Below, one piece after another: positions 34,389 to 44,281 of a stretch of DNA of 64,000 bases (positions are counted from its first letter, which is position 1; each line of letters begins with the position of its first letter). The stretch lies in the NCBI GenBank assembly GCA_937950565.1, contig CALFCS010000166.1, positions 1-64,000 of the forward strand, given 5' to 3'. The DNA is from an uncultured Lachnospiraceae bacterium. Lineage in GTDB: Bacteria; Bacillota; Clostridia; Lachnospirales; Lachnospiraceae. The position numbers and the translations under genes were made by a program. A model generated the notes under the pieces. It saw nothing but the letters and a program-made list of their open reading frames with translations, was not told where the DNA came from and made no database searches.

Positions 34389-35120
34389 CTACATCTGGTT
34401 ATACCGCTCCCATACATTATCTACCGAATCATCCATCAACATCTGTCCCTGATTTAGAAGGATTGCCCTGTCGCAGACTTCCTTCACCTGATCGATGCTG
34501 TGAGATACGAATAGCAGCGTTGTCCCATGATCCAGCATATCCTGAATCCTGTTCTGACATTTTTCCTGAAACTGCCAGTCACCGACTGACAGAATCTCAT
34601 CCACGATTAAAATGTCCGGTGTATAAATCGTAGCTACGGCAAAGCCAAGTCTCGCAAACATTCCGGAAGAAAAATTCTTAATTGGAACATCCATAAATCT
34701 GCCCAATTCGGAAAACTCTATAATCTTCTCCATATTTTCTTCCAGCATCTCTTTCGGATACCCCAGAATCGCTCCATTTAAAAACACATTTTCTTTTGCC
34801 GTAAGTTCCATATCAAACCCGGCTCCCAGCTCTATCATTGGAGCAACCGTACCTGCAATTTTTACAGATCCTGCTGTAGGTTTGAGTACTCCGGCTATAA
34901 TCTTAAGAAGCGTACTTTTACCTGAACCATTCTTTCCCACAAGGCCGATGGCCTCGCCTCTTTTTACCTGAAAATTAATATGATTCAAAGCCCAGAACTC
35001 TTCGTACGCAATCTGATTCTTTATTTTCTTAATCACAAATTCCTTCATGCTGTCAACATGCTCCCGGTATAACCGGAACATCATTGAGACATCATTCACT
35101 TCAATTATAGAATCACCCAT
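34389..35120 (-). CDS. Polysaccharide ABC exporter, ATP-binding subunit (TagH/RgpD-like)
   Basis: This 243-residue ATPase has Walker A GLVGKNGSGKSTLLK near 60-73, the signature NFSSGMFARLGFAVA near 150-164, and Walker B TPDILIVDEILSVGD. SIDQVKEVCDRAILL completes the fold. The FSSGM form of the signature is typical of ABC-2 exporters of teichoic acid, O-antigen and rhamnan. It has no C-terminal carbohydrate-binding domain, unlike Wzt or the longer RgpD, so chain-end recognition is not expected. It follows the permease gene after 12 bases. Confidence 0.93.
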   Translation of the reverse strand: MGDSIIEVNDVSMMFRLYREHVDSMKEFVIKKIKNQIAYEEFWALNHINFQVKRGEAIGLVGKNGSGKSTLLKIIAGVLKPTAGSVKIAGTVAPMIELGAGFDMELTAKENVFLNGAILGYPKEMLEENMEKIIEFSELGRFMDVPIKNFSSGMFARLGFAVATIYTPDILIVDEILSVGDWQFQEKCQNRIQDMLDHGTTLLFVSHSIDQVKEVCDRAILLNQGQMLMDDSVDNVWERYNQM

Positions 35121-35132
35121 GTCTCTTTCCTC

Positions 35133-35924
35133 CTACACCTTCAGGATAAATGCATCCTGCTGTTTATAGAATACCCACAGGCCAACAAACATTGCTATTA
35201 CACAAGGCACAATACATCTCACATGAATCATCAGATCCGGCACCGTACCGTACATGACAACCTGACGGAGCATCTGCGCCATATTTGTCAGCGGATTTAA
35301 GTTTACAATCGTTTGTACCCATCCCGGAAGTATCTCCACCGGGTAAAAAATTGGAGTCAGATACATCAGGCCCGTAAGGAAAATCCCATATAAATGCTGC
35401 AAATCCCGGAATGATACGACCAGCGCTGACAGCAGAATTCCCATTCCAAGCGAAAACAGGAACAAATACAGAACCGGCATAAAAAATAAAAGAAGTGTCC
35501 AGCTCACAGGTGTTCCCGTTGCCACAACTACGATCGTCAATGCAATAAACGATGTCAGTAGATTCACAAAGCTGGAACATACTTTTGAAGTCGGGAACAA
35601 ATATTTTGGCACATACACCTTCCGAATCAGAGATGCATTTCCCAAAATCGAACTCATAGCCATAGAGCTGGCTTCATTGTAAAAATTAAATACGACCTGC
35701 CCGCACATCAGATATACCGGAAAATTCTCAATATTCTGCCGGAACACATGCGAAAAGACAATCGTCATAATAATCATCATGCCAAGCGGATTCAACACAG
35801 ACCATAACATTCCCAGAACAGATCTCCGGTATTTTATTTTCACGTCCCTGACAATTAATTCCTTCAACAATTCCTTATATGCCAGAAAATTATGTATATA
35901 AGTAGACAATTTTGATACCTCCAT
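35133..35924 (-). CDS. Polysaccharide ABC exporter, permease subunit (TagG/RgpC-like)
   Basis: This 263-residue ABC-2 permease has six predicted membrane helices. The family N-terminal segment is LLKELIVRDVKIKYRRSVLG near 19-38, with LWSVLNPLGMMIIMTIVFSHVF after it and TPIFYPVEILPGW toward the end. With the downstream ATPase it should move lipid-linked polysaccharide across the membrane. The start is unclear: the ATG at 35924 has a weak ribosome binding site. A TTG at 35909 sits eight bases after GGAGG and would shorten the protein by five residues. Confidence 0.92.
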   Translation of the reverse strand: MEVSKLSTYIHNFLAYKELLKELIVRDVKIKYRRSVLGMLWSVLNPLGMMIIMTIVFSHVFRQNIENFPVYLMCGQVVFNFYNEASSMAMSSILGNASLIRKVYVPKYLFPTSKVCSSFVNLLTSFIALTIVVVATGTPVSWTLLLFFMPVLYLFLFSLGMGILLSALVVSFRDLQHLYGIFLTGLMYLTPIFYPVEILPGWVQTIVNLNPLTNMAQMLRQVVMYGTVPDLMIHVRCIVPCVIAMFVGLWVFYKQQDAFILKV

Positions 35925-35939
35925 ACAAATCTCTGCTGA

Positions 35940-36485
35940 TTATAAAGATTTAATTCCTTTCCATTTCTTATCCTTCTCGGAAATCGTAAGCTCCATCCCT
36001 TCCGGAATCGGCCAGTCAATTCCGATATCCGGATCATTCCATGCCAGACCTCCTTCATCGTTCGGATGATAAAAATCCGTACATTTATATGCAAACTCTG
36101 CATAGTCTGAAAGCACAAGGAAACCATGTGCAAAATTCTTCGGAATAAAGAACTGCTTTTTATTCTCTGCAGAAAGAATCACACCATACCACTGTCCGTA
36201 AGTTTCTGAACCCTCCCGCAGGTCTACCGCAACATCAAATACTTCTCCGCTCACAACACGCACCAGCTTGTCCTGCGGATAATGAATCTGAAAATGAAGC
36301 CCTCTCAGCACACCTTTTTTCGAACTGGACTGATTATCCTGGACAAACTCCATATCAATCCCGGCCTCTTTATAATCATTATAATTATAAGTTTCCATAA
36401 AATATCCGCGCTCATCTCCGAAAACAGTCGGAGTAATAATTTTTAATCCTTCTATATTACACGTTTCAACCTGAATTTTTCCCAT
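35940..36485 (-). CDS. rfbC: dTDP-4-dehydrorhamnose 3,5-epimerase RfbC
   Basis: This cupin-fold epimerase of 181 residues has FGDERGYFMETYNYNDY near 23-39, QDNQSSSKKGVLRGLHFQ near 50-67 with the catalytic histidine, and FIPKNFAHGFLVLSDYAEF near 113-131. It performs the third step of dTDP-L-rhamnose synthesis. AAGGAG precedes the ATG. The gene lies 17 bases after rfbA in a block that continues into the ABC exporter and rgpF. Confidence 0.96.
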   Translation of the reverse strand: MGKIQVETCNIEGLKIITPTVFGDERGYFMETYNYNDYKEAGIDMEFVQDNQSSSKKGVLRGLHFQIHYPQDKLVRVVSGEVFDVAVDLREGSETYGQWYGVILSAENKKQFFIPKNFAHGFLVLSDYAEFAYKCTDFYHPNDEGGLAWNDPDIGIDWPIPEGMELTISEKDKKWKGIKSL

Positions 36486-36502
36486 TTTTCTATCTCCTTA
36501 TT

Positions 36503-37372
36503 CTACAATCCTTCTGCCACTTCTACCAGATATTTCCCGTAATCTGTCTTCAGAAGAGGCTCTGCCAGCTTCAGAAGCTGTTCTTTCGAAATAAATCCTC
36601 TCTTATAAGCAATCTCTTCGATGCAGGAAATATAAAGTCCCTGACGTTTCTGGAATGCGGCAACAAAATCCGCTGCGTCTAAAAGCGCATCATGATTTCC
36701 TGTATCCAGCCATGCAAATCCCCGTCCCATCGTCTCTACACGAAGATCTCCTCTTTCCAGATAAGCATTATTCACGCTTGTTATCTCAATTTCACCCCGT
36801 GCGGAAGGTTTTACATTTTTTGCAATCTCAACCACATCATTATCATAAAAATAAAGTCCCGGCACTGCATAGTTAGACTTCGGATGCTCTGGCTTTTCTT
36901 CGATAGAAAGTGCTTTTCCATTCTCATCAAATTCAACAACACCGTATTCCCGAGGATCTCTTACATAATAGCCAAATATAGTAGCGCCCTTTTCTCTGGA
37001 AGCTACTTCCCGCAATAATCTGGAGAAACTCTGGCCATAAAAAATGTTATCCCCCAGCACCAGCGCAACATTATCATCCCCTATAAATTCTTCTCCTATG
37101 ATAAACGCATCTGCAAGTCCTCTCGGAACATCCTGCTCTGCATACGACATATGAAGGCCCAGTTCTTCGCCGGTTCCGAAGAGAGCTTCAAACATCGGTA
37201 AATCTCTCGGTGTAGAGATAATCAAAATATCACGGATACCTGCCAGCATCAATGTGGATAATGGATAATAAATCATCGGTTTATCATATACCGGCATAAT
37301 TTGCTTTGATACTGCTTTTGTGAGAGGATATAACCTTGTTCCGGATCCTCCCGCTAATATAATTCCTTTCAT
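36503..37372 (-). CDS. rfbA: Glucose-1-phosphate thymidylyltransferase RfbA
   Basis: This 289-residue nucleotidyltransferase begins [20 protein letters not shown] and includes [34 protein letters not shown] and [29 protein letters not shown] follows. It makes dTDP-glucose, the first step toward dTDP-rhamnose. The ATG at 37372 follows AGGAGG. Eleven in-frame codons upstream fall inside the leader and are unlikely to be translated. A strong promoter immediately upstream suggests its own transcription start within the large surface locus. Confidence 0.96.
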   Translation of the reverse strand: MKGIILAGGSGTRLYPLTKAVSKQIMPVYDKPMIYYPLSTLMLAGIRDILIISTPRDLPMFEALFGTGEELGLHMSYAEQDVPRGLADAFIIGEEFIGDDNVALVLGDNIFYGQSFSRLLREVASREKGATIFGYYVRDPREYGVVEFDENGKALSIEEKPEHPKSNYAVPGLYFYDNDVVEIAKNVKPSARGEIEITSVNNAYLERGDLRVETMGRGFAWLDTGNHDALLDAADFVAAFQKRQGLYISCIEEIAYKRGFISKEQLLKLAEPLLKTDYGKYLVEVAEGL

Positions 37373-37414
37373 TTTCTGCCTCCTCTTTTCAGCCTTTCTT
37401 TCCATATTCGATAA

Positions 37415-37443
37415 ATTATAGCACAGGCTCAGTCTTTCCTCAA
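37415..37443 (-). promoter_or_regulatory. Sigma-A promoter before rfbA, extended -10
   Basis: On the minus strand TTGAGG (37443-37438) and TATAAT (37420-37415) are 17 bases apart, with TGC directly before the -10 box. The -35 box lies in the last codons of the upstream glycosyltransferase gene. Confidence 0.75.
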
Positions 37444-38691
37444 TATTTTTTTTGCATTTCTTAATGGTTTTGTAATCTTCCAGCTTGTAGAATTTTCCAT
37501 ACTTTCAATTACTTTCTGCTGCTCTGTAAGCATAAGATTCTGGTCTGCAAGCATAAGCTCCTGTCCTGCAATCTTCTCACGAAGTTTTTGATTCTCCTCA
37601 ATCTGCACCAGGCGTGCCTGTTCCATGCCCTCTATTCGTTCTTCCAGCATCGGACGAAGCCGCCGCAGATACTCCAGCTCACCCAGGATGTCCTCTGTCG
37701 CAAAAAGCGGTCTGACTGACTGCTTATAATAATCTTTCGGAGTATAAGAAAACTTCTCTTCCAACACTGTTACGATATCTGGATTTTTCATCAGTTCTTC
37801 CATCTTTTTCAGTCCCAGCACTGGATTCGGTTCTTCCCCTCCCATACATCCACTCAAAAGAAATGCCTGCTCGCAGAGTAATTCTTCATGAGTCGCAGAA
37901 TCCGGATTCCGAAAACTCTCCCGGAATGCTTCCCGAAACTGCTCATCTGTCATATCATCAAAAAAGTGAAAACGAATATTCATAAATTCATTCAAAAATC
38001 TTCTGTTATTATCATCATTCCAGGCGCTGTTCTGCGCTTCTGTCCTGCGGTATCTCGTCAATGGCTCCTCCAGAAAAAGGAAGTTGTATTTTTTTATGGC
38101 ACGTACAAAAAAATCAAAATCATGTGCCTGCATATAGGCGAGATTAAACATTCCCACACGATCCAGCACTTCCCTCTTCATCAAAAGAGAAGATTGGATT
38201 AATGTATTTCCCTGGAAGAAAAAATACCGGAGCCATCCGTTTCGATCTGCCTGTCTTTTATTATATGCCTCATAATAATCCGGAAGCTTCTCATTGATAA
38301 TCTCTCCATTTTCATTTATAATATCCAGCTTCGTAAAGCAAAGTTCTCCTTCCGGATGACTTTTCATATACCGAAGCTGTTTTTCCAGCTTCTCAGAAAG
38401 CCACAGGTCATCACTGTCAAGTCTTGCTACATACTCTCCTGTCACATACCGGAATCCAATATTTGTCACCACACAAATCTGTCGGTTCTGCTTCTGCGGA
38501 TAAAACTTGATTCTTGCATCTTTTTTCGCATACGTTTCAACAATCGCCACGGAATTATCCGTCGAGCCGTCATCTACAATAATCAGCTCCCAATTCTGAT
38601 AAGTCTGTGCAAGAACACTTTCGATTGCCGGTCCGATCGTTTCTTCATGATTATAATTTACCATTACAATACTAATTAACGGCTTCTCCAT
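37429..38691 (-). CDS. Glycosyltransferase family 2 with C-terminal coiled coil
   Basis: This 420-residue enzyme has the GT-A core at 1-240: [35 protein letters not shown], and the metal-binding [11 protein letters not shown]. The middle region is helical. Residues 340-420 form a predicted coiled coil with heptad-like [20 protein letters not shown], and the protein ends in basic residues ([13 protein letters not shown]) that may touch the membrane. The sugar transferred is not determinable, but the neighbours (dTDP-rhamnose genes, pyruvyl transferase) place it in wall polysaccharide assembly. AGGAGG precedes the start. Confidence 0.9.
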   Translation of the reverse strand: MEKPLISIVMVNYNHEETIGPAIESVLAQTYQNWELIIVDDGSTDNSVAIVETYAKKDARIKFYPQKQNRQICVVTNIGFRYVTGEYVARLDSDDLWLSEKLEKQLRYMKSHPEGELCFTKLDIINENGEIINEKLPDYYEAYNKRQADRNGWLRYFFFQGNTLIQSSLLMKREVLDRVGMFNLAYMQAHDFDFFVRAIKKYNFLFLEEPLTRYRRTEAQNSAWNDDNNRRFLNEFMNIRFHFFDDMTDEQFREAFRESFRNPDSATHEELLCEQAFLLSGCMGGEEPNPVLGLKKMEELMKNPDIVTVLEEKFSYTPKDYYKQSVRPLFATEDILGELEYLRRLRPMLEERIEGMEQARLVQIEENQKLREKIAGQELMLADQNLMLTEQQKVIESMENSTSWKITKPLRNAKKILRKD

Positions 38692-38722
38692 ATTTTTCCT
38701 CCTACACCTGCATTTCTATCTG

Positions 38723-39823
38723 TTATTTTAGCAGCTTGTCTAATTCCTCGAACTGTCCTTCGGCCTCCTGCACAAGCTTCTGAAGCCTTTGTTCCGGAAG
38801 CATCTGTACATTCCCGATCAATTCATCAAGGTCCGCATCCTTCATCTGCTCCATTGTTACATAGGTCCCATAATCATTATCTTCCAGCAGATGCATCGTC
38901 TTCGTATCATAAACAATTGGAAGCACTTGCTTCTTTTTCAGCCACCCCAGAATAATGCTGTGGAATCTGGTGCCTACGATAATCTCCGACTCATCAAACA
39001 ACCGAAGACACTCTTCTATGTCCATAGAGTAGGAATAAACACTCACCTGCTCTCTAAAGGGCTCTTTTATCAGCTGGATGATAGCCTCTGCCGCCTCTGC
39101 ATCTCCCTGTGAACTACAGAAAGAAACCATCTTCACTTGATACCCTCTTTCCATATACTGCTCAGCAAGCCCTGCCATGAATTGATTATAAGTTTCCGTA
39201 TATTGCGATAATGAGAATTTCCCATCCCTGTTTTTCAACTGAATCACAGACATCAGCACCTGTTTCTTCTGCCCGGGCGCCTCTTTTCCATTGTCTCTTA
39301 AGTTAAAGACAAGATCCGCCGCATAATGTACATGCGGAAGATCCGCAAAAAGCTGATACGAATACTGATCCCGGAAGCACACTCCATCATATCTTTTTAG
39401 CAATTCATAGTAATTCCGATAATATTCTTCATCCGTATAAGGCCCGAAGTTAGCGCCGCATGTGTACATCCTTTTACTCATACTGCGCAGCGCCATATCT
39501 AAATGATATGTCATAAGATAATTATCGTGCTGAATATAGACAGACCCGCCTACATGAACCAACGCATCTGTCTTTTTCACCAGAAGCTGGAATACATCTG
39601 CCTTTCCGGGCCTGAGCTTTTCTGCTATTTTATTCCAGCGGACTACTTTCTTTTCATCCGGAGAATATACGGTCAGATTCTTTATCCCGCGAAACCGTTC
39701 TTTATAAGATTCCTTTGCCCAAAGGAAAAACTTCACATCCGGATATCTTGCACACACAAGAGAGACCATCAGGTCGTCGCCCAGATTTTCCTCCATATAT
39801 GCGTAAATCATTACCTTTTTCAT
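38723..39823 (-). CDS. Polysaccharide pyruvyl transferase family protein (CsaB-like)
   Basis: This 366-residue protein is of the PS_pyruv_trans family. It shows MIYAYMEENLGDDLMVSLV at the start, ALVHVGGSVYIQHDN near 87-101, and YTCGANFGPYTDEEYY near 120-135. VCFRDQYSYQLF follows near 153, then EIIVGTRFHSIILGWLKKKQ near 291-310 with the conserved RxHS. The family moves a pyruvate ketal from phosphoenolpyruvate to a sugar. In Gram-positive bacteria CsaB pyruvylation of wall polysaccharide creates the ligand of SLH domains. Five SLH proteins are encoded in this same locus, which supports that role. The sugar acceptor is unknown, and other family members act on capsules unrelated to SLH binding. 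Confidence 0.85.
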   Translation of the reverse strand: MKKVMIYAYMEENLGDDLMVSLVCARYPDVKFFLWAKESYKERFRGIKNLTVYSPDEKKVVRWNKIAEKLRPGKADVFQLLVKKTDALVHVGGSVYIQHDNYLMTYHLDMALRSMSKRMYTCGANFGPYTDEEYYRNYYELLKRYDGVCFRDQYSYQLFADLPHVHYAADLVFNLRDNGKEAPGQKKQVLMSVIQLKNRDGKFSLSQYTETYNQFMAGLAEQYMERGYQVKMVSFCSSQGDAEAAEAIIQLIKEPFREQVSVYSYSMDIEECLRLFDESEIIVGTRFHSIILGWLKKKQVLPIVYDTKTMHLLEDNDYGTYVTMEQMKDADLDELIGNVQMLPEQRLQKLVQEAEGQFEELDKLLK

Positions 39824-39845
39824 TTTTCAAGACACTCCTGACTTA

Positions 39846-41726
39846 CTAACCTTTCCACATCTTCTGCTTCGCTGCGTTCACACGATTATGGAAACGACGC
39901 TTCAGCACCCCTTTCAGGGAATCTCTGTCTTCATAATTTGTCAGCCGCTCCTCCAGCGCTCCGCACATATATTGATGATAATGTTCAATTCCATTTTCTA
40001 TCATAATCGTGTTGTATTCTCTCAAATAAAACTTCAGATTTCCATATTCAATTCCCGCCTGACGGTCCGACATCACGATTCCCGGATAGAATCCTGCCTG
40101 CTGGACAATAAACGGGTAAATCCTTTCAATTGCATGCAGGATTGTATTATCAATTTTGTTTGGCTCCTCCGGAAAATCTGTATATTTCCACTCCTTATCA
40201 AAAAGCGGTTTCATCGCCTTCGGTCTGAACCAGAACATCGTTCCATACGGCGCAACCGGCGGTTTATCTTCTGAAATCGGCACTGTCAGATGCAGCTCTT
40301 CTGCCACCTCTTTCACAAGTTCATAGCTGCCTCTCCACTCTCTTCCGATGGTTGTAAAAAATGGTCCATGGTTCGGCTCCGGCGGTGACAAAAGTCCCAT
40401 TCTCGGATTCTTTTCAAAGGCTTCTATTACATTTTCTACAAAGGCTTTGCTTGCCAGTGTATTTTCAAAACACTTGTATGCAAATGCCGCACCTGCTGTT
40501 CCCGGCAGCACCTGGGCAGTTTTCTTATCATGGACAAAACATGCAATATCATAATTTAAGATGACATCTCTGACTCCAACTAACAAACTGCTGACATCCC
40601 GTCCACGGTTTTCAATAACCCGTACCTCCAGATGGTTACATTCCAAATCTGCAAAAACCTTTTCAATCGCCGATTTTTTTGCTTCCGAATTTGTAGTAAT
40701 ATAGACATCTGCTTCCTTCGGCATGGATTTCGCATAATCCAGAGACTCTTCCAGAAGATCCTCAAAATACAAATGCATAACCAATGCGATTTTATTCTTT
40801 TTTATCGCTTCCGGGCAAGTATCTTTGTTGGAATACTGCTCCGGAAATACATAATTCAAATTCAAGTCCTTTACGATATCCGCATGATTGTAATTGTGCA
40901 GTATCGTCTCCCATATATAATCCACATCATACGAAGTCTCTGTTTCCAGATAGCGATATAATTCCCCCGCCTGTTCTCCCGCCGTCTGACTCAGGAAATC
41001 TTTCGGGTCATGGAAAAACATTCTTCTTTTGAAAATCGGACATCTGCGTTCCCGTATCAGTTTAGTCGGACACATCATCAAAGGATAACCATTGTATGTT
41101 CTCAAATCATCCATTTCAACAGAAACACTACTCTTATATCCCAAGTCCTCGAAATGCTTTGTGAAAATCATTTCATGCTTTCCAACTGCTTCCCAATAAT
41201 TATTAATCATCGGCATCGTATCCCAGTATTCATGAAATGCCTCACTTTTTACAAGACTTTTTCTGCATGCAATAAAATGAGACTGGATGTGGTCTGGAAT
41301 ATATCCATACTTGCAGCATCCGGACGGATCTGCATTATGCTTAAAATACTTCGTGAGTCCCCAGAAATCCACATCCTCTTTATCCATTTTATCAAATGTC
41401 TCCTGGAAAGAATAAACCGGCCCCATAATCGTACTGTTCAGCATAATAACTTCATCGTACTCTTCCAGCTTCTCCCATCCAAAATGTTCCAGAGATTCTT
41501 TATATGCCCACACATCAAATCCGACATTATCCCTGACAAAAATCTCCCCATATTTCTTTAAAATTTCTTCTCCATTTTCCGTGATTTTTCCATTCGATAC
41601 AATCAGCAAATCTGAAACACATTTTTTCAAATCATCAAGGAAATAGGGAACAAACCTATCCACAATTCCAGCTTTATCAAAGAAAAAATAAATAGCCAGC
41701 CTCTTTGGGCTCTTACCGATAACCAT
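39846..41726 (-). CDS. rgpF: Rhamnan synthesis protein F (RgpF) family glycosyltransferase, copy 2
   Basis: This paralogue has 626 residues and the same motif order as copy 1: RLAIYFFFDKAGIVDRFVPY, VRDNVGFDVWAYKESLEHFG, VIMLNSTIMGPVYSF, and VIENRGRDVSSLLVG. MGLLSPPEPNHGPFF and APYGTMFWFRPKA follow. The two proteins align end to end with few gaps. AGGAGG lies before the ATG. It sits between the acyltransferase and the pyruvyl transferase genes. Whether the two copies act in sequence on one chain or on two polymers cannot be told. Confidence 0.92.
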   Translation of the reverse strand: MVIGKSPKRLAIYFFFDKAGIVDRFVPYFLDDLKKCVSDLLIVSNGKITENGEEILKKYGEIFVRDNVGFDVWAYKESLEHFGWEKLEEYDEVIMLNSTIMGPVYSFQETFDKMDKEDVDFWGLTKYFKHNADPSGCCKYGYIPDHIQSHFIACRKSLVKSEAFHEYWDTMPMINNYWEAVGKHEMIFTKHFEDLGYKSSVSVEMDDLRTYNGYPLMMCPTKLIRERRCPIFKRRMFFHDPKDFLSQTAGEQAGELYRYLETETSYDVDYIWETILHNYNHADIVKDLNLNYVFPEQYSNKDTCPEAIKKNKIALVMHLYFEDLLEESLDYAKSMPKEADVYITTNSEAKKSAIEKVFADLECNHLEVRVIENRGRDVSSLLVGVRDVILNYDIACFVHDKKTAQVLPGTAGAAFAYKCFENTLASKAFVENVIEAFEKNPRMGLLSPPEPNHGPFFTTIGREWRGSYELVKEVAEELHLTVPISEDKPPVAPYGTMFWFRPKAMKPLFDKEWKYTDFPEEPNKIDNTILHAIERIYPFIVQQAGFYPGIVMSDRQAGIEYGNLKFYLREYNTIMIENGIEHYHQYMCGALEERLTNYEDRDSLKGVLKRRFHNRVNAAKQKMWKG

Positions 41727-41764
41727 GTCTTTTTCTCCTCCTGTCCTCTAACAAACAAAGTATA

Positions 41765-42835
41765 TCATATAACCTTTTTATTTCCAACCCTGGACAGCTG
41801 TTTCATAATCTTTGCATGTAAAAAATAAAGTCCCCATGCAAAGCACGCAATGATGCAGCAAATAAGCGCAAACATAACATAGCTTTCCAGAACCGACATC
41901 TGCAAAAGGTCTCTTCTCCTCATAACTTCTTCTATGATAATATGATGCACAAGGAAAATTGCATAAGAATATTTACTCACAATTCCACAGACACGCTCTG
42001 TCACTGCATTTTTTAAGTACTCAGACAAGAAAGCCAGTACAATAAATGATGCGGCGCCTACATAAGTGACTCTTATGTCTCTTACTGCAGGGATGCTTAA
42101 TACCTTTGAAAATACAGCAAGGGATGTCCATATCTGGTTCAGGATCAGAACAACAACCGCTGCTGCTGCCGCTTTCCAGTCCACTTTACGTACATATTTT
42201 CCAAAAAACATCCCAACAGCCAACTCAGGAATCCTTACAAAAATACAAGTACTGGATGCCGGATACGGGCCTTTGTAACATAACAAAAGCCCTCCTGCAT
42301 AAGATAAAATTACAAGCACAACAAAAAGTACCGGTTTCTCGTTTAAAACCTTGCGAAGTACAGGAAATAAAATATAAACAAGAATAATAACACCTAAAAA
42401 CCATTCACCAAGCAGATAATATGTCGGAAATCCATTGGCCGCAAGCAGGCCGTCAAATCCTGCCACAGAAAAAAGAAATCTCCATTTTGGCAGCACGCTT
42501 CCCGGTATTACGTGGTTTACAATAACAAAATAGACAAATCCTAAAACATACGCCATCCAAAACATGGGATAGATTGACAAAAATCTTTTTTTATAAAAGG
42601 TTTTCCATTCACATTTTTCATTATACACATACATGAGCGCTGCCCCGGATATAATAAAAAACAAAGAAACACCCCAGTCTCCAATATAGATCTTCCCCAC
42701 TGTCGTTGTAAGCACAGCTTTTTCAACCATCGGCGGGTCCAAAAATATGAACTTCGCATTAAAATGTGTAATTACAATCGAAATTGCCGCTATCGCGCGG
42801 ACAAAATCCAGATAAAATAGTCTTTCTTTTTTCAC
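41765..42835 (-). CDS. Acyltransferase family 3 membrane protein
   Basis: This 356-residue polytopic protein has the acyltransferase-3 opening RLFYLDFVRAIAAISIVITHFN, which carries the essential histidine, followed by about ten membrane helices. FFIISGAALMYVYN near 71-84 and FLVHHIIIEEVM near the end are also typical. Members O-acetylate surface sugars such as O-antigen, exopolysaccharide or peptidoglycan. The start is GTG at 42835 behind AGAGG. An ATG further upstream would overlap the CAP-SLH gene. It lies between the SLH gene group and rgpF copy 2. This is a third potential acetylation route beside the two MBOAT pairs. Confidence 0.88.
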   Translation of the reverse strand: MKKERLFYLDFVRAIAAISIVITHFNAKFIFLDPPMVEKAVLTTTVGKIYIGDWGVSLFFIISGAALMYVYNEKCEWKTFYKKRFLSIYPMFWMAYVLGFVYFVIVNHVIPGSVLPKWRFLFSVAGFDGLLAANGFPTYYLLGEWFLGVIILVYILFPVLRKVLNEKPVLFVVLVILSYAGGLLLCYKGPYPASSTCIFVRIPELAVGMFFGKYVRKVDWKAAAAAVVVLILNQIWTSLAVFSKVLSIPAVRDIRVTYVGAASFIVLAFLSEYLKNAVTERVCGIVSKYSYAIFLVHHIIIEEVMRRRDLLQMSVLESYVMFALICCIIACFAWGLYFLHAKIMKQLSRVGNKKVI

Positions 42836-42852
42836 ATTCCTTTTCCTCTCAC

Positions 42853-44259
42853 TTACTGATACAGATCCTGAAATCTTGTAATAATGGTAGCACATTCCGC
42901 ACGGCTTGCGTAACCTTGCGGGTCAATCCTGGTTCCGTTATCTTTTCCGGTAATAATTTTATTTCCTACTGCCCACTGCATTGCTTCCTGCGCATATTGA
43001 TTTACGTTCCGGGCATCTTTAAAATTACTAAAATCTGCTTTTACACTGGTATCATAGCCCATCGCCTTTGCATAGCGGTACATCATCACCGCCATCTGTT
43101 CGCGGTTAATCGCGTCCGCAGGTCCAAATTTCTTTGAATTTGAATAACCAGTAACTACTCCTGCATCATATGCCCACAAAACCGCATCTGCATACCATTC
43201 TCCCTTTTTCACATCTGAAAACTGGTTTTTATACAGAACCGGCGGCTCTCCATTCATTCTATAAAGCATAATTGCAAACTGTGCACGTACCAAGGACTGC
43301 TCCGGCCCAAATGATGTATCATTGAGACCTTTCATGGTTCCTCTCTGCCAGCTTTCTACAACCCAGTCCGTATACCATACATTTCCTACATCTGTAAACG
43401 GATGCATGATAACCGGAATCTTGATGCCGTATCCGTTATATCCGATAACCAGTTCCTGCATCCCCAGCTTATTCACATCGAGCCCTTCACACATTTCACT
43501 CGTCACAGGTATATAACACCCTCCATGGGCGCTGCACTCTGCCATAAGCACAAGCGGCATATTTTCAATCGGTGTCCCTACAGGATAAGCGGTCGCACCT
43601 TCAACATCACTTCCAATATCCATAAGCCTCGGATCACATCCTGAATCAAGAAACAGCTGTGCCCAGTAATCTGCGATCTGACCATTATAATAACCTCTGT
43701 TATGCCCCACACCCAGATGAACAAAAGAGTCTGATAAAATATTCTGCCGGTGTCCCTCACTGCCCATCCATGCAGCGACCACCGCCTGAGGGCTTCCATA
43801 TCCTGCCGCAATATTCTCACCTGCGGCCTGATAACCGACGCCACATTCCTCTAATGCTGTCCATGGCATACTTCCATTTGGTCTGGTATGGTCAAATTTG
43901 GCCGTCAGCTCTGATGCCCTGACAGCAGCTGCTTCGAACATCAGATCATTCACAGAAAGAGGCCACAAACCGTTCGCAAGTCTCTGTTTGTTTGACAACT
44001 TCAAAACTTCCCATTCCCAGGATGTTGTAAAACGATCATTGGAAGCTGCGCCCAGCTCACCATTTCGGGCATTCAGCTTCTTTACGGTACTCTCGGTTAT
44101 ATGTTCTGGCTTAGATTCTGTAACTGCCGCCCTGCCGAAAGTTCCATTTTTGCAGACATCTGCAGCACTTTCATCCGCGGCTGCAACTGTTAATCCTGAC
44201 AGAAATACAGACATAGCAGTTAAAATTGCAATTTTCTTTTTTAAATTATTTTTCCTCAT
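42853..44259 (-). CDS. Secreted SLH protein with CAP (SCP/PR-1) domain
   Basis: This 468-residue protein has a signal peptide (1-28) and a CAP domain at about 82-205. The likely metal or catalytic residues are His124 (KFDHTRPNG), Glu148 (AAGENIAAGYG) and His170 (GSEGHRQNIL). A linker domain (205-285) precedes three C-terminal SLH domains with REQMAVMMYRYAKAMG and SRAECATIITRF. Bacterial CAP proteins of this YkwD-like type have no agreed activity. It is the last of three consecutive SLH genes, and GAGGAG precedes the start. Confidence 0.9.
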   Translation of the reverse strand: MRKNNLKKKIAILTAMSVFLSGLTVAAADESAADVCKNGTFGRAAVTESKPEHITESTVKKLNARNGELGAASNDRFTTSWEWEVLKLSNKQRLANGLWPLSVNDLMFEAAAVRASELTAKFDHTRPNGSMPWTALEECGVGYQAAGENIAAGYGSPQAVVAAWMGSEGHRQNILSDSFVHLGVGHNRGYYNGQIADYWAQLFLDSGCDPRLMDIGSDVEGATAYPVGTPIENMPLVLMAECSAHGGCYIPVTSEMCEGLDVNKLGMQELVIGYNGYGIKIPVIMHPFTDVGNVWYTDWVVESWQRGTMKGLNDTSFGPEQSLVRAQFAIMLYRMNGEPPVLYKNQFSDVKKGEWYADAVLWAYDAGVVTGYSNSKKFGPADAINREQMAVMMYRYAKAMGYDTSVKADFSNFKDARNVNQYAQEAMQWAVGNKIITGKDNGTRIDPQGYASRAECATIITRFQDLYQ

Positions 44260-44281
44260 CTTATTAGTCTCCTCTCTTTAT

